NCBI GenBank assembly: GCA_030651695.1
Contig: JAUSCD010000029.1
Location: 434,001 to 498,000 of the forward strand
Direction: 5' to 3'
Length of the DNA: 64,000 nucleotides
From: Pseudohongiella sp.
Lineage (GTDB): Bacteria; Pseudomonadota; Gammaproteobacteria; Pseudomonadales; Pseudohongiellaceae
Part shown: piece by piece, positions 33,558 through 43,078 of the stretch
How the letters are laid out: each line of letters opens with the position of its first letter
Numbering within the stretch: position 1 is the first letter of the stretch
The notes under the pieces: generated by a model
Databases searched by the model: none
Told to the model about the DNA's origin: nothing
What the model saw: only the letters and a program-made list of their open reading frames with translations
Translations under genes and position numbers: made by a program

Positions 33558-34213
33558 GCCTTTTCTCCTATTACTGCCTGATGGCCTGCCACTGGTTTTT
33601 TACTTGCAACTATTTCTTCAAACTGATGTTCGGTTTTTACCAAATACTCCTGCACTGACTCGTAACCACTTTGCATAGCATTAACCAGTGACTCCAGGTG
33701 CTCGCGACTGTTGACCAGCCCTTTTGAGCGCAGCACACCTTTCTCATCCAACAAGACGGCATAAGGCAGTTTGCCCACCTCAAACTTCATGCCGAGGTCC
33801 ATCGACACGATGTAGGGATAGTCCTCAATTTTCATGCGCTTGATATACTCTTCGTGTTTCGCTGTCTGTCCGCCATCGCTGCCAAACACCAGTTCCAGTT
33901 TTTCGCTTTTGGCCATGCTGACCGCCATTGGAACCAGGTCCTTGCAGATCGGGCACGTCGGCGATACAAACATGATCAATTTTGCCTTCTTTGATGGTCC
34001 GCCAATAGTCAATGGCGCACCTTTAATGTCACTCATAGCCAACACAGGCGCCGGCTGCCCCACTTTTGGACCGGCCGTTGTCATCAGCGCCCCTGCTGGT
34101 GCGAGACGGGTATGCAAAATACCAATCTGGCGAGCCAGTGCGATTACAGCAAATATCAGTACCAGCACCACCAGTGCCAGCAGCATCACAATGGCAAACA
34201 AACTATTTCCCAT
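33554..34213 (-). CDS. aauD: Amine dehydrogenase accessory protein MauD/AauD (thioredoxin-like)
   Basis: 219 residues. An N-terminal membrane helix (FAIVMLLALVVLVLIFAVIALA) anchors a periplasmic thioredoxin-fold domain with the redox motif CPIC in FVSPTCPICKDLVP. MauD is needed to form the many disulfides of the small subunit; without it the subunit is degraded. GQPAPVLAMSDIKG is the usual start of the domain. Located between the MauE and small-subunit genes in the classical order. AGGAG lies 9 bases before the ATG. Confidence 0.93.
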   Translation of the reverse strand: MGNSLFAIVMLLALVVLVLIFAVIALARQIGILHTRLAPAGALMTTAGPKVGQPAPVLAMSDIKGAPLTIGGPSKKAKLIMFVSPTCPICKDLVPMAVSMAKSEKLELVFGSDGGQTAKHEEYIKRMKIEDYPYIVSMDLGMKFEVGKLPYAVLLDEKGVLRSKGLVNSREHLESLVNAMQSGYESVQEYLVKTEHQFEEIVASKKPVAGHQAVIGEKA

Positions 34214-34224
34214 GAGGGCAACTC

Positions 34225-34758
34225 CTATTTCCTGAGACCAAAGTTTTTAAGAACAGAATGATTTCTCACCAGAAGTTCAACCATTAGATAGGCCGTGGCC
34301 AGTACTGCGGTGAACAAGGCTACAAATATCAGATCAATTGTTGTTATCGCCCTGTCCAAAACAGGCACTACAAGGACCAGCGCGCCAGTAGCCAGTACCG
34401 CATTGCGCAGCAGCAACATTGGCGACAGAGTCTGCGGAATGTCTCCACAACCACAATCGATTTCGCTTCGGCCGCGACTCATATTGACCGCCATGGCCAG
34501 CGCGTAAACAACCAACAGAGTGGCGGCCACCAATGCAGCAATGGGGCGCGTAACCGGGATCAACAAGGCAAATACCAGACTCATTTCAAGCCATGGCAGC
34601 GCCTTCGCACTCAAGGCAAGTAGTGACTCGGGTACAATCTGATAGGCAGCGAGCTGCGCTTGAAAGCGCCGGTTGTCACTCAACTTGTGCCGGGCTGCCA
34701 TAAAAAACAACAGCGCCAGTGCAGTTGAGATAACCAGAGGTAATAGTGGATCGATCAT
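34225..34758 (-). CDS. aauE: Amine dehydrogenase accessory membrane protein MauE/AauE
   Basis: 177 residues with four or five hydrophobic helices, DoxX/MauE family. Conserved pieces seen: AARHKLSD near the first helix, EMSLVFALLIPV, RSEIDCGCGDIP (a Cys pair that may relay redox equivalents to MauD). MauE works with MauD in folding and export of the small subunit. It lies 11 bases upstream of the MauD gene and 28 bases downstream of the large-subunit gene. Confidence 0.9.
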   Translation of the reverse strand: MIDPLLPLVISTALALLFFMAARHKLSDNRRFQAQLAAYQIVPESLLALSAKALPWLEMSLVFALLIPVTRPIAALVAATLLVVYALAMAVNMSRGRSEIDCGCGDIPQTLSPMLLLRNAVLATGALVLVVPVLDRAITTIDLIFVALFTAVLATAYLMVELLVRNHSVLKNFGLRK

Positions 34759-34786
34759 GATGTTTTCCCCCGCGTTGACCGCATGA

Positions 34787-35920
34787 TCAGAACAAGTTCT
34801 GTATCAGGTTGCCGCTGACATTAATGTCGCGGATTTTGCGGCCAGTGCTGGCGTCGTGCACCTGCAAACCGGTACTCGTCATCAACAACAGCAAAGGATC
34901 ATTGCCGGGCGTCAACTGCACAGCACTTACGGTCTGATCGCCTTCCATCTTTAAACGATAACCCCGGTTTTTGGTGGTCATGTTAAATGCCCAGACCTCT
35001 TTGCCTGGTTTTTCGAAAGTTTCCTGACCACCACCTTCATGCATCACAGTCATCATCAGGCCAGCTTCTGCACTGTAGGTGAACGCCTGACGACCACCAA
35101 TACGCCAGCTGTCGTCTCTGGCAAATTCAACCCCATTTACATCTTTGGTTCCGTTTGTTTCGGGATTGAGTGTCCAGCCCTCCGAAATCTCGACTCCGCC
35201 ACCGTTCAGTGTAGCCTCATACACCAGGCCTTCAAGCGAGACAAACATCCAGCCAGCGCCAGTCGGAACTGCGTAGTCGAATACCGGATCTGCCATCACA
35301 TCGAAAAATGCCGGGCTGCGCGCCCGACTGACTTCTGTGCCGGTGTCACTGAGCGTGATGTATTGAATCGTGCCATCGCCGCACGGCATCATAAAACCGC
35401 GGCCCAGCGGATAGACTGCAGCACATCCGGGCGTAGCGATTTCGCCGACAGCAACATTGTTGATGACATCAACAATCGTCACTGACATAGCAGGTGTTAT
35501 GTTCCAGATACCCACAAAACGTTCGTCAATCAAAGCAATCATGCCGCTGTGACCAATACCGGCCGGCAGCACCGGAAGAGGTATTTCGCCAACAGGCGAA
35601 GCGGTTTCAATATCAAATGAGATCAATACGTTTTCAAGGTCACCGTATACATCACGTTTATAATAGCTGCCGTAGGTGTAGATTTTTCCCTGAGTCATGT
35701 GCGGGCGCACAGCCGGTGAAAAACGGGAAAGTGGCAATGTACCTTTGACCTCTCCCTCTTCCACATCTACCAGATACGCGGTGTTGCCGCCGCGTATGGA
35801 AACCCATCTCTCCGTCGGCTCACCGATGGAGGTCACACTTCCTACAATGCGGTCCCACTGCGCGTTGGCCGCTCCACAGCTAAGCATGAGCCCAAGAACC
35901 AAGAGTTTGCGTTGCAACAT
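34787..35920 (-). CDS. aauB: TTQ amine dehydrogenase large (heavy) subunit
   Basis: About 377 residues. A signal peptide (MLQRKLLVLGLMLSCGAANA) precedes a seven-bladed beta-propeller of the methylamine/aromatic amine dehydrogenase heavy-chain family. Segments such as MSVTIVDVINNVAVGEIATPGCAAV, FMMPCGDGTIQYI, FFDVMADPVF and KEVWAFNMTTKNRGYRL follow the aromatic enzyme closely. With the TTQ subunit it forms the alpha2-beta2 enzyme that oxidises primary amines to aldehyde and ammonia in the periplasm. First gene of the operon aauB-E-D-A-cytochrome-mauG; GGAG before ATG 35920 picks this start over one 4 codons upstream. No mauF homologue is seen, as in known aau clusters. Confidence 0.92.
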   Translation of the reverse strand: MLQRKLLVLGLMLSCGAANAQWDRIVGSVTSIGEPTERWVSIRGGNTAYLVDVEEGEVKGTLPLSRFSPAVRPHMTQGKIYTYGSYYKRDVYGDLENVLISFDIETASPVGEIPLPVLPAGIGHSGMIALIDERFVGIWNITPAMSVTIVDVINNVAVGEIATPGCAAVYPLGRGFMMPCGDGTIQYITLSDTGTEVSRARSPAFFDVMADPVFDYAVPTGAGWMFVSLEGLVYEATLNGGGVEISEGWTLNPETNGTKDVNGVEFARDDSWRIGGRQAFTYSAEAGLMMTVMHEGGGQETFEKPGKEVWAFNMTTKNRGYRLKMEGDQTVSAVQLTPGNDPLLLLMTSTGLQVHDASTGRKIRDINVSGNLIQNLF

Positions 35921-35953
35921 CTGACACTCCATTTGTGTTTACAGGTTTTTCTT

Positions 35954-35996
35954 TCACAGATGCCTTTTTATCACTTGGCTTGCATGATTTCTGTGA
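35954..35996. promoter_or_regulatory. Inverted repeat in divergent amine dehydrogenase/antiporter promoter
   Basis: TCACAGA (35954-35960) and TCTGTGA (35990-35996), centres 36 bp apart, in the short gap between the divergently read aauB and NhaC-like genes. Candidate site for a shared regulator; the regulator gene is not in the neighbourhood. Confidence 0.35.
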
Positions 35997-36040
35997 GTCA
36001 AACGACGTACAATGCCGGCCAAACAACAAGGAATGACGCC

Positions 36041-37546
36041 ATGTCTGACGCCTCACCTGATATAACCAGCCTGATTCCCATCCTGACTGCACTGGTGGTT
36101 GCCATCAGTCTGCGCAACGTCATTGTGGGTCTGTTCATCGGATTATTTGTGGGCGTGTTGCAGATTAACGGCCTGTCGTTTCTGGCGGGTATCAGTATCC
36201 TGGTCAAAGACCATCTGGTACCGCAGGTCATGGACAGCTACAACGCAGGCGTGTTGGTTTTACTGGGATTCATTGGCGGATTTGTAGCATTGATGGAAGG
36301 CTCCGGGGGCGGTGCTGCGTTCGCGACTAAAGTCACCCGTTACATCACCAACAGAGTAAAACTGCAGATTTCAGTCTGGATGGGCGGTGTTGTCATATTT
36401 TTTTCTGATCTTGGTACACCGCTTATCGTAGGCCCGGCGTTCCGGCCGCTGGCGGATTCGATGAAGTTATCACGCGCCAAACTCGCTTATATTATTGACT
36501 CAACTGCATCACCGATTGCGGTACTGGTTCCGTTTATTGGCTGGGGCGTCTACATCATGAGTCTGTTGGAGCAACAGTTTCAGTCGCTGCAGATCCAGAC
36601 GTCAGACTTTGCAGCACTGGTATCTGCAATGCCCTATCAGTTTTACGCATGGCTGGCGGTGCTTGCAGTTCCGGTGCTGGCCCTGACCCGCGTTGATTTT
36701 GGTCCGATGCAGCGCTCAGAACAAAAAGCGCAGATTCAGGCAGACGTTGGCCCTGTGACTGAATCGTCGGACTCTGTCCTGCCCGTCATAGTCAACGCTC
36801 GCGCATCTTATGTCTGGATGCCGCTGATGGTGCTGGGGTTTGTATTACTGTGGACGCTGGTGCCGCTGGGTTTCCCGTTTGGGCGGGTCAGCGGCTCAGA
36901 TTTCAGAGCAGGTTTATCTACCGCCTATATCGCTGCCGCCCTGTGTCTTGTGGCCTTAATGGCGTACTACGGCTCCCGCCGCATCATGGAAAGTGTGCGT
37001 CAGTATCTGGAGGGTGTGGGACGCATGACCCAGGTGGCCATCATGCTGCTACTGGCATGGGCACTGGGTGATCTGCTGGGTGTACTGGGAACCGATATTT
37101 ATGTGGCGTCAGTCGCTGCACAAAACATCAATCCTGTGTTCCTGCCGGTGATGATATTTATGGTGTCATGTCTGATTTCATTTGCGACAGGATCTTCATG
37201 GGGAACCTATGCCATCATGATTCCCTTGTCGCTGCCAGCCGCGGTAGCAATCGGAGCGCCTATTGAAGTTTGCATAGGTGCAATTTTGTCCGGCGGATTA
37301 TTTGGCGACCATTGCTCACCAATATCTGAAACTACCATTCTGGCCGCCACAGGCGCCAACTGTGACCAGTTTGAACACTTCCAGACTCAGTTACCTTATG
37401 CACTGGGGAATGGACTGATCTGTATAGCCGGATTTCTGATTGCAGGAACATTCGCCACGCCCTGGATTCTGGCGCTGCTTTTTATTGCACAGATATCATT
37501 GTTGGTGTTGATGAAAAAACGCCAATCACGACAGGTCAGCGCTTAG
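36041..37546 (+). CDS. NhaC-family Na+/H+ antiporter-like transporter
   Basis: 501 residues with about 11-12 transmembrane helices. The NhaC/ArsB-NhaD-like signature is seen in FFSDLGTPLIVGPAFRPLAD, IIDSTASPIAVLVPFIGWG, FATGSSWGTYAIMIPLSLPAA and GGLFGDHCSPISETTILAATGANC. Family members exchange Na+ for protons or carry small carboxylates/amines. ATG 36041 with AAGGA is preferred over an earlier frame start that would run into the divergent operon's promoter. Placement opposite the amine dehydrogenase operon hints at a role in amine or ion traffic linked to it. The stop overlaps the convergent dehydrogenase gene by 11 bases. Confidence 0.85.
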   Translation: MSDASPDITSLIPILTALVVAISLRNVIVGLFIGLFVGVLQINGLSFLAGISILVKDHLVPQVMDSYNAGVLVLLGFIGGFVALMEGSGGGAAFATKVTRYITNRVKLQISVWMGGVVIFFSDLGTPLIVGPAFRPLADSMKLSRAKLAYIIDSTASPIAVLVPFIGWGVYIMSLLEQQFQSLQIQTSDFAALVSAMPYQFYAWLAVLAVPVLALTRVDFGPMQRSEQKAQIQADVGPVTESSDSVLPVIVNARASYVWMPLMVLGFVLLWTLVPLGFPFGRVSGSDFRAGLSTAYIAAALCLVALMAYYGSRRIMESVRQYLEGVGRMTQVAIMLLLAWALGDLLGVLGTDIYVASVAAQNINPVFLPVMIFMVSCLISFATGSSWGTYAIMIPLSLPAAVAIGAPIEVCIGAILSGGLFGDHCSPISETTILAATGANCDQFEHFQTQLPYALGNGLICIAGFLIAGTFATPWILALLFIAQISLLVLMKKRQSRQVSA

Positions 37547-39437
37547 GCCTGAACGCCAGCAGAACATTTCCGGGCTGCTGGTTAAAGCGCTCATAACCCG
37601 AGCCCACAAATATCATGCCCGCACCTGCCGCAACCGAGTGTGCGTCAATGGAGCCGCCACGTGCTTCGATTCCGTTGATTGTGGGAAAACTCTGCGCAGT
37701 ATCAAACTCAAACAAGACATGGCCGGTATTGTTATCGAAGACAAACAAACGTCCGTCGATATTGCCTGCTATCAGTGCGCCATCAACAACCAGTGGTAGT
37801 GCTGAAAACCCATAACGTTGCGCACACCCGGGTACAAAATCACTACGCCCGTCAGCGCAGTCAGGGCGCGCACGATACTCCCAGTCCGGGTTGCCTGTAG
37901 CAATATCAAAAGCGTATATACCTGAGTGAATAACATCGTCCGGCCGGTTGGCTCCGTTGGGATCACTGATAGGCAACAACACACGATGCCCGTCGACGGC
38001 AATACCCCAGTGGTTACCGCCTAGTGCACCGCCCTCACCCATACGCTGCTGCCACACCAGGTCACCATTGTCAGGATTGAGCGCCCACAGATGTCCGGAT
38101 TTCTGACCAGCCAACAGGCGTTCAGTTCCATCGGCCAGTGTGACCAGTACTGCAGCGCCACCGAAGTCCCAGTCCTTGCGGATGCTGTCCTCAGGTGACG
38201 GACAATTGGGTCCGGGGTTACGGCCTGAGCAGGCCATATTCCAGACATCGTTGGCAATGGCCTGAAATTGCCAGCGTACCGCGCCGCTATCAATATCCAG
38301 GGCGACTATCGCATTGCTGGTATCAGTTGCCGGCAGTGAAGTATTTTCACCGGTGGTGACGTACAGTAAACGCCGCTTCACATCCAGGCTGGGGCTTGAC
38401 CAGATCGGCGCACCCGAAGGGCCTCTTAACCTGGCCCCTGCAGAATTAAACTCACCGGTATAAACAGCAGGCGGCATGGTAACGTAGGTCCACAGGCGTT
38501 CTCCGGTTTTGATATCAAGGGCAATAACAGCGCCGCGACCATCGCAACACTCGTGCAGCGGGTCAGCACCCCGCGCGACACCGGACGCGGAAACCGGCAC
38601 ATACAGTCGGTTTTCATATGGCAGAACAGCGCCTGTCAGTCGCGTAGCAACACCGTCATCCACCTCTCCCGATTGCATCCAGATCAATTCTCCTGTCAGC
38701 GGATTCAATGTGTGTAACCTGGCCTGCTCGTCAGTAATAAACAGATAACGCAGCCCGTCATCCTGAGCATCAGAGATCGAGGCTGGTGCCCGCAACGCAG
38801 CTCCCGCGTCATACGTCCATTTGATACAGCCTGATTCAGTATCCAGCGCCAACAGATGTCCTGTAGAGGCAGCGGGATAAAACAGTGTATCCCCTGAAAT
38901 TACCGGCGAAGATCTCAGACCGGCAATATTCGGAAATCCAATTGCCCAGGCCAATTCGAGATTCGCCATGTCACCCTTGGCCAGACCTGCCTGTACAGGG
39001 CTCAGATTGCGAGAGAACGCAAGATCAATACCAGCCCATGACATGGCGATATGATCAAGTGAAATGGCAGACTGCTGCTGTGAGCACATATTGTTTGTAA
39101 GCCACTCGTCACTGGGCCTGGTGGCAGCCAGATAATCGATCAGCACATTTCGTTGTGCGTCATCCAACGCCTGAGCCTGCGCTGACATCAACCCCTCAGT
39201 CAGTGTGTAATGCAGTGCTTCAGCCGACATCGACTGTAAGGTACGCAGACTCGCGGCGCGCGCATCACCGCCGGCATGACAGCCTGCACAATATGCCTGA
39301 TAGATCTGCGCTCCGGGATGCGCTGCCTCTTCATCCTGTTGCTGTGCAATCACATTGGCGGAAAATAAAAAAGAGGTGGCTGCGATTGTTGCAGTCAACT
39401 TTGGCAAGGGGCGCAAACAGGCATGAATTTTGAGCAT
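37536..39437 (-). CDS. Haem c-PQQ fusion dehydrogenase (PVA-dehydrogenase-like)
   Basis: About 633 residues. A signal peptide (LTATIAATSFLFSANVIAQ) is followed by a small cytochrome c domain with CAGCH near residue 57, then an eight-bladed quinoprotein beta-propeller: repeats such as LLALDTESGCIKWTYD, LHTLNPLTGELIWMQSG, VIALDIKTGERLWTY and LWALNPDNGDLVWQQRM. The domain order (haem first, PQQ second) and length resemble polyvinyl-alcohol dehydrogenase rather than ethanol dehydrogenases, which carry haem at the C-terminus. It should oxidise an alcohol in the periplasm and pass electrons to its own haem. No PQQ synthesis genes are in the window. Start set at the signal peptide; upstream frame is non-coding in appearance. 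Confidence 0.85.
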   Translation of the reverse strand: MLKIHACLRPLPKLTATIAATSFLFSANVIAQQQDEEAAHPGAQIYQAYCAGCHAGGDARAASLRTLQSMSAEALHYTLTEGLMSAQAQALDDAQRNVLIDYLAATRPSDEWLTNNMCSQQQSAISLDHIAMSWAGIDLAFSRNLSPVQAGLAKGDMANLELAWAIGFPNIAGLRSSPVISGDTLFYPAASTGHLLALDTESGCIKWTYDAGAALRAPASISDAQDDGLRYLFITDEQARLHTLNPLTGELIWMQSGEVDDGVATRLTGAVLPYENRLYVPVSASGVARGADPLHECCDGRGAVIALDIKTGERLWTYVTMPPAVYTGEFNSAGARLRGPSGAPIWSSPSLDVKRRLLYVTTGENTSLPATDTSNAIVALDIDSGAVRWQFQAIANDVWNMACSGRNPGPNCPSPEDSIRKDWDFGGAAVLVTLADGTERLLAGQKSGHLWALNPDNGDLVWQQRMGEGGALGGNHWGIAVDGHRVLLPISDPNGANRPDDVIHSGIYAFDIATGNPDWEYRARPDCADGRSDFVPGCAQRYGFSALPLVVDGALIAGNIDGRLFVFDNNTGHVLFEFDTAQSFPTINGIEARGGSIDAHSVAAGAGMIFVGSGYERFNQQPGNVLLAFRPKR

Positions 39438-39620
39438 CAGAAATCTCGTTTTTATTGATTTGTGTCGAGCTGCAACCGGGCATGTCTGGAGTAAAACAGA
39501 AATCCGCTGACTTGACCAGACAGACTGGATGATTGTCGTCTGAGGCAAACGGTGCACCGAACCGGAGCTGCGTGTATAGTCGTGTAAAGTTCCGTGCAGA
39601 ACTTATACAGGAGTTTCAAG

Positions 39621-40463
39621 ATGAGCATCCCCGGTGTTAACAGTGATCGTGTCACTCTCAGCATAGACAACGGTATTGCAGATATCCGGCTGAATCGTGC
39701 GGATAAACGCAATGCGCTGGACAGCGAAATGTTCAGCTCGCTGGCGGCGATGGGGGAACATATCAAAACCCTGGCCACGGTGCGCGTGGTTGTATTGTCG
39801 GGCGAAGGAGCGTCATTTTGTGCGGGACTCGACTTTGCGTCCTTTCATGTCATGGCTGCCGGCGGCTCGGCAACGGGTTTTAAGAAAGACGGCCAGTTTA
39901 ATGCCGGCGCACTGACCGACGGCGGCCTTACCCATCTGGCGCAGCAGATCTGCTGGGTGTGGCAACAGATTCCGGTCCCGGTGATTGCAGCAATCCACGG
40001 CCACGCCCTGGGCGGCGGTATACAACTGGCACTGGGCTCTGATATCCGTTTTGTGCATCCGGATACACAAATGTCAGTGCGGGAGATTTATTGGGGCATT
40101 ATTCCTGACATGACAGGCACACTGACTTTATCCCGTCTTGTGCGGCCGGACATTGCCAAAGAACTGGTATTTACCGGCAAAATTATTGATGGACGTGAAG
40201 CGCACCGCATTGGACTTGCCACACATTTGTCTGACAGCCCGCGTGATGATGCCATGGCGCTGGCGAGAGAAATTGCCGGCCGCAACCCGCATGCGGTACG
40301 TGGTGCCAAACATCTGCTTAATCTGCAGGTAAACGCCAGCGCTGCAGCACAGTTTGCAGCGGAGCGCGAAGTGATTTTTTCACTGATGGGATCTGACAAC
40401 CAAAAGGAGGCAGTCGCTGCTCATTTTGAAAAGCGGGATCCGCGATTTACGGACCCCGCCTGA
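39621..40463 (+). CDS. Enoyl-CoA hydratase/isomerase (crotonase family)
   Basis: 280 residues. Crotonase-fold motifs: IADIRLNRADKRNALDSEM, VLSGEGASFCAGLDF (first oxyanion-hole peptide) and AAIHGHALGGGIQLALGSDIRF (second). The usual catalytic Glu positions fall in MSVREIYWGIIPDMTG, where the second Glu of hydratases is replaced, as in many isomerase-like members, so the precise reaction is open. Cytoplasmic CoA-thioester enzyme. ATG 39621 follows AGGAG; an in-frame TTG nine codons earlier is not needed. Stands alone and converges on the DUF5916-type gene. Confidence 0.87.
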   Translation: MSIPGVNSDRVTLSIDNGIADIRLNRADKRNALDSEMFSSLAAMGEHIKTLATVRVVVLSGEGASFCAGLDFASFHVMAAGGSATGFKKDGQFNAGALTDGGLTHLAQQICWVWQQIPVPVIAAIHGHALGGGIQLALGSDIRFVHPDTQMSVREIYWGIIPDMTGTLTLSRLVRPDIAKELVFTGKIIDGREAHRIGLATHLSDSPRDDAMALAREIAGRNPHAVRGAKHLLNLQVNASAAAQFAAEREVIFSLMGSDNQKEAVAAHFEKRDPRFTDPA

Positions 40464-40492
40464 TCGCTAAAAAGATCTTGCCAGGCGTGGCT

Positions 40493-42922
40493 TTATGAAC
40501 CCAGGCGGTAACGCAATTTCACCACCAGAGTATCAACAACGGGTTTAGACCACGCTTCAACCAGCATGCCCGAATAATCGTCAAACGCAGAGCCCGGCAG
40601 ATTGCCGCCTCGGGTGTACACGACAAACAAGTCCGACAACGGTGCAATTTCCCAACGATAACGCGCCTGGAAGCTCAGGCGGCTGATGATAAAACTGTCA
40701 TCCGTCAAATTGGGTTTGGCAACTTCGCGCAGTTGCTCAATGCGGTTAGGGTTAACTTGCAAAAACTTGTTCTCAAACGCTTTCAGTCCGGTCCACTGCA
40801 TACCAAAACGAAGTTGTTGGCGCGCATCTATGAAATAATCCAGCGTAAATTTTGGTGACCACTGGTGCCCTTCGAAACTGGTGTAGCGCCCATTGCCGCG
40901 ATAAACCAGCAAACCCTCACGTTCAGCGTAAGACAGGTCAAGCGCCATTGAAAAATGGCTCACCGGACGATAGCTTACGCCGACGGATGTAGTCAGGAAG
41001 TTTTCACCCAGGTCTTCAGAATTGGCGTCGACGCCTGCTGTATACCTGATCGGTTGCGCCGGATCTGTCTCCCAGTTCGCAACAAACTGCCATCTGCCGG
41101 GAACGTAAAAGTCACCGCTGCCACGCCCCAGTCTGTCATCAATTCGCCTGTGGTAATAACGCAAGCTGACCATGGAGCTATGGTTGTTCAGATACGTATA
41201 GTTTCTTGTCCCGAATATACCTTGCCTCACCCAATCGTTATTTCCATTCCACTGGTTAAACAAAAATATACTGGTGCTGCGCGAACGCAGTCCTTCAATG
41301 TTGGACTCGTTGCGTGTGTAGTTATAATCGAAATGCATCAGATCATTTCTGGTCAGAAAACCGAGTGTATTCAGTTCCAGTTTGTCGTCGTGATAACCCG
41401 CTGCGATACGATGCTGCTGACCACGCTGGGGTTGATAAATCAAATCGGCAAAAGCACCGTTGCCCTGCACACCGTTTACATCACTATTAACTACCTGACC
41501 ATCAAATACCCAGCGGGTATCAGCAGAAAAATAATGCATATCGATGCCGTTCACTACAGCATCAACCGCCGAGTGTGAAACTGAGGTGCCCATCCAGCCA
41601 ATCGAACGTCGGGCGCCACCTGAAGTATCTTCATACAATAATCGACCAACAGTGAAGTCACGACCCTCCGCCTCCAGTCTGACGACAGAGCCATCAGGGC
41701 GCACTCCCCGAATGTCCATATCATCTTCGGACGCTACCAGAACGCCATAACGCAGTGATCCGTTTTGTCCGGTAAACTTGGCTGCACCTATCAGATCGGA
41801 CTGAGCGCTGAGATCAGTAGCAACTGTAGTGACCCCGGCAGGAACACGATACAACGCTGCGCTACCAATACGACGGGTATTCAGCAATGTTGTTGGGCCA
41901 CCCGGCCCCCGCGCACTCTGATTACGGGGTGAGGTTGCAAAAACATCCTGCCCCTCGAGAAAAAAAGCTCTCTTTTCAGGAAAAAATGTTTCGAACGCGG
42001 TGAGATTCACCACGACATCATCGGTTTCCACGTTGCCAAAATCCGGATTCAGAGTCGCTGACAATTGTGTGTTGGATGTTGGGCGCCAGAATACTTCAAC
42101 CCCGGCACGCAGTTCGGTGTCATCGCGAACTGCATCGTGCGTCGTGGAGACGTATGGGTACCAGGTAAGCTGTGTCCGCGGCTCTATGTTTTCCAACTCA
42201 AATTTCTGAAAGGCAGACAGGAATTCGTTGACTGTGCTAGGCAAAGCAGGTGCCGACCACGTCTCATTCAAATGGCCGACCTGGCGCTCCAGATAGATAC
42301 CGATCTGGCGGCTGTCACCTTGTGACCGGGGCAATGCCATCATGGACCAGGGAATAAAATACTCTGCTGCCCATCCACCTTCAACTTCGCTGGTTTCAGC
42401 ATCCCATGACCCGTCCCATTGCATGTTCATGGAACGTTCCGGCAAAATTGTGCCATCTGTTTTTGAGCCGCCAAGATTTACGCGCATCATATAACCATAA
42501 AGGCCCTCTCCTGATGCATCGATGCTGATGACAACACCATCGCGCTCTAGTCTGGTATCACGCGGCGTCATGCGCGCCACCAGAGAGTCAGAAGGTTGAT
42601 AGTTCATGATCCCGACGTAGATGCCTCGATCGGTATAAAATATTTTTGTCTCGGTCCGCAGAGATGCGCTGACCATGGTGTCGGGTGTAATCACACGCAT
42701 GCCATCGATGACAGGTATCTGCTGCCAGACAGACTCATCAAGGCGACCATCGAGAGTGATATTGGCGCGGCTTTCATCAACTCTGGTCAGCTTGGGCACA
42801 ATATCTTGTGCATTAGCTGACGGGAGTGATATTAACAGCGCTGCAGATGCAAGTGTTGTGATGGACGACGCGGCCCGCGATATGGCCTGACGTAACAAAT
42901 TCCGGTTAGTATTACAGGACAT
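40493..42922 (-). CDS. DUF5916-type outer-membrane protein with CBM9-like domain
   Basis: 809 residues. A signal peptide (cleavage near SANAQD) is followed by a carbohydrate-binding-module-9-like beta-sandwich (ITLDGRLDESVWQQIP ... IYVGIMNYQPSDSL ... VEGGWAAEYFIPWSMM), then a DUF5916 region (NPDFGNVETDDVVVNLTAFETFFPEKRAFFLEGQDVF) and many alternating beta strands that look like an outer-membrane barrel. Members are common in marine bacteria near peptide and sugar degradation genes, but their role is not established. Separate transcription unit with its own promoter gap to 43078. Confidence 0.82.
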   Translation of the reverse strand: MSCNTNRNLLRQAISRAASSITTLASAALLISLPSANAQDIVPKLTRVDESRANITLDGRLDESVWQQIPVIDGMRVITPDTMVSASLRTETKIFYTDRGIYVGIMNYQPSDSLVARMTPRDTRLERDGVVISIDASGEGLYGYMMRVNLGGSKTDGTILPERSMNMQWDGSWDAETSEVEGGWAAEYFIPWSMMALPRSQGDSRQIGIYLERQVGHLNETWSAPALPSTVNEFLSAFQKFELENIEPRTQLTWYPYVSTTHDAVRDDTELRAGVEVFWRPTSNTQLSATLNPDFGNVETDDVVVNLTAFETFFPEKRAFFLEGQDVFATSPRNQSARGPGGPTTLLNTRRIGSAALYRVPAGVTTVATDLSAQSDLIGAAKFTGQNGSLRYGVLVASEDDMDIRGVRPDGSVVRLEAEGRDFTVGRLLYEDTSGGARRSIGWMGTSVSHSAVDAVVNGIDMHYFSADTRWVFDGQVVNSDVNGVQGNGAFADLIYQPQRGQQHRIAAGYHDDKLELNTLGFLTRNDLMHFDYNYTRNESNIEGLRSRSTSIFLFNQWNGNNDWVRQGIFGTRNYTYLNNHSSMVSLRYYHRRIDDRLGRGSGDFYVPGRWQFVANWETDPAQPIRYTAGVDANSEDLGENFLTTSVGVSYRPVSHFSMALDLSYAEREGLLVYRGNGRYTSFEGHQWSPKFTLDYFIDARQQLRFGMQWTGLKAFENKFLQVNPNRIEQLREVAKPNLTDDSFIISRLSFQARYRWEIAPLSDLFVVYTRGGNLPGSAFDDYSGMLVEAWSKPVVDTLVVKLRYRLGS

Positions 42923-43020
42923 TTTTCCCTCTCTTATTGTCTGGACCTTGGGTTATATTGAAATTTATGGTCCATTTTTATTTTTGTACTTATTCAGTAC
43001 TTAGGGGGAATATACCTGCC

Positions 43021-43038
43021 CTCGGTTGAATCACCGAG
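43021..43038 (-). terminator. Hairpin after class V PLP enzyme gene
   Basis: CTCGGT, 6-nt loop, ACCGAG, 40 bases beyond the stop of the minus-strand PLP gene. No U-tract follows, so it is a weak candidate. Confidence 0.3.
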
Positions 43039-43078
43039 AAAGGCTACAATTAGTTGCAAATATTAGCCATAAGTCAGC

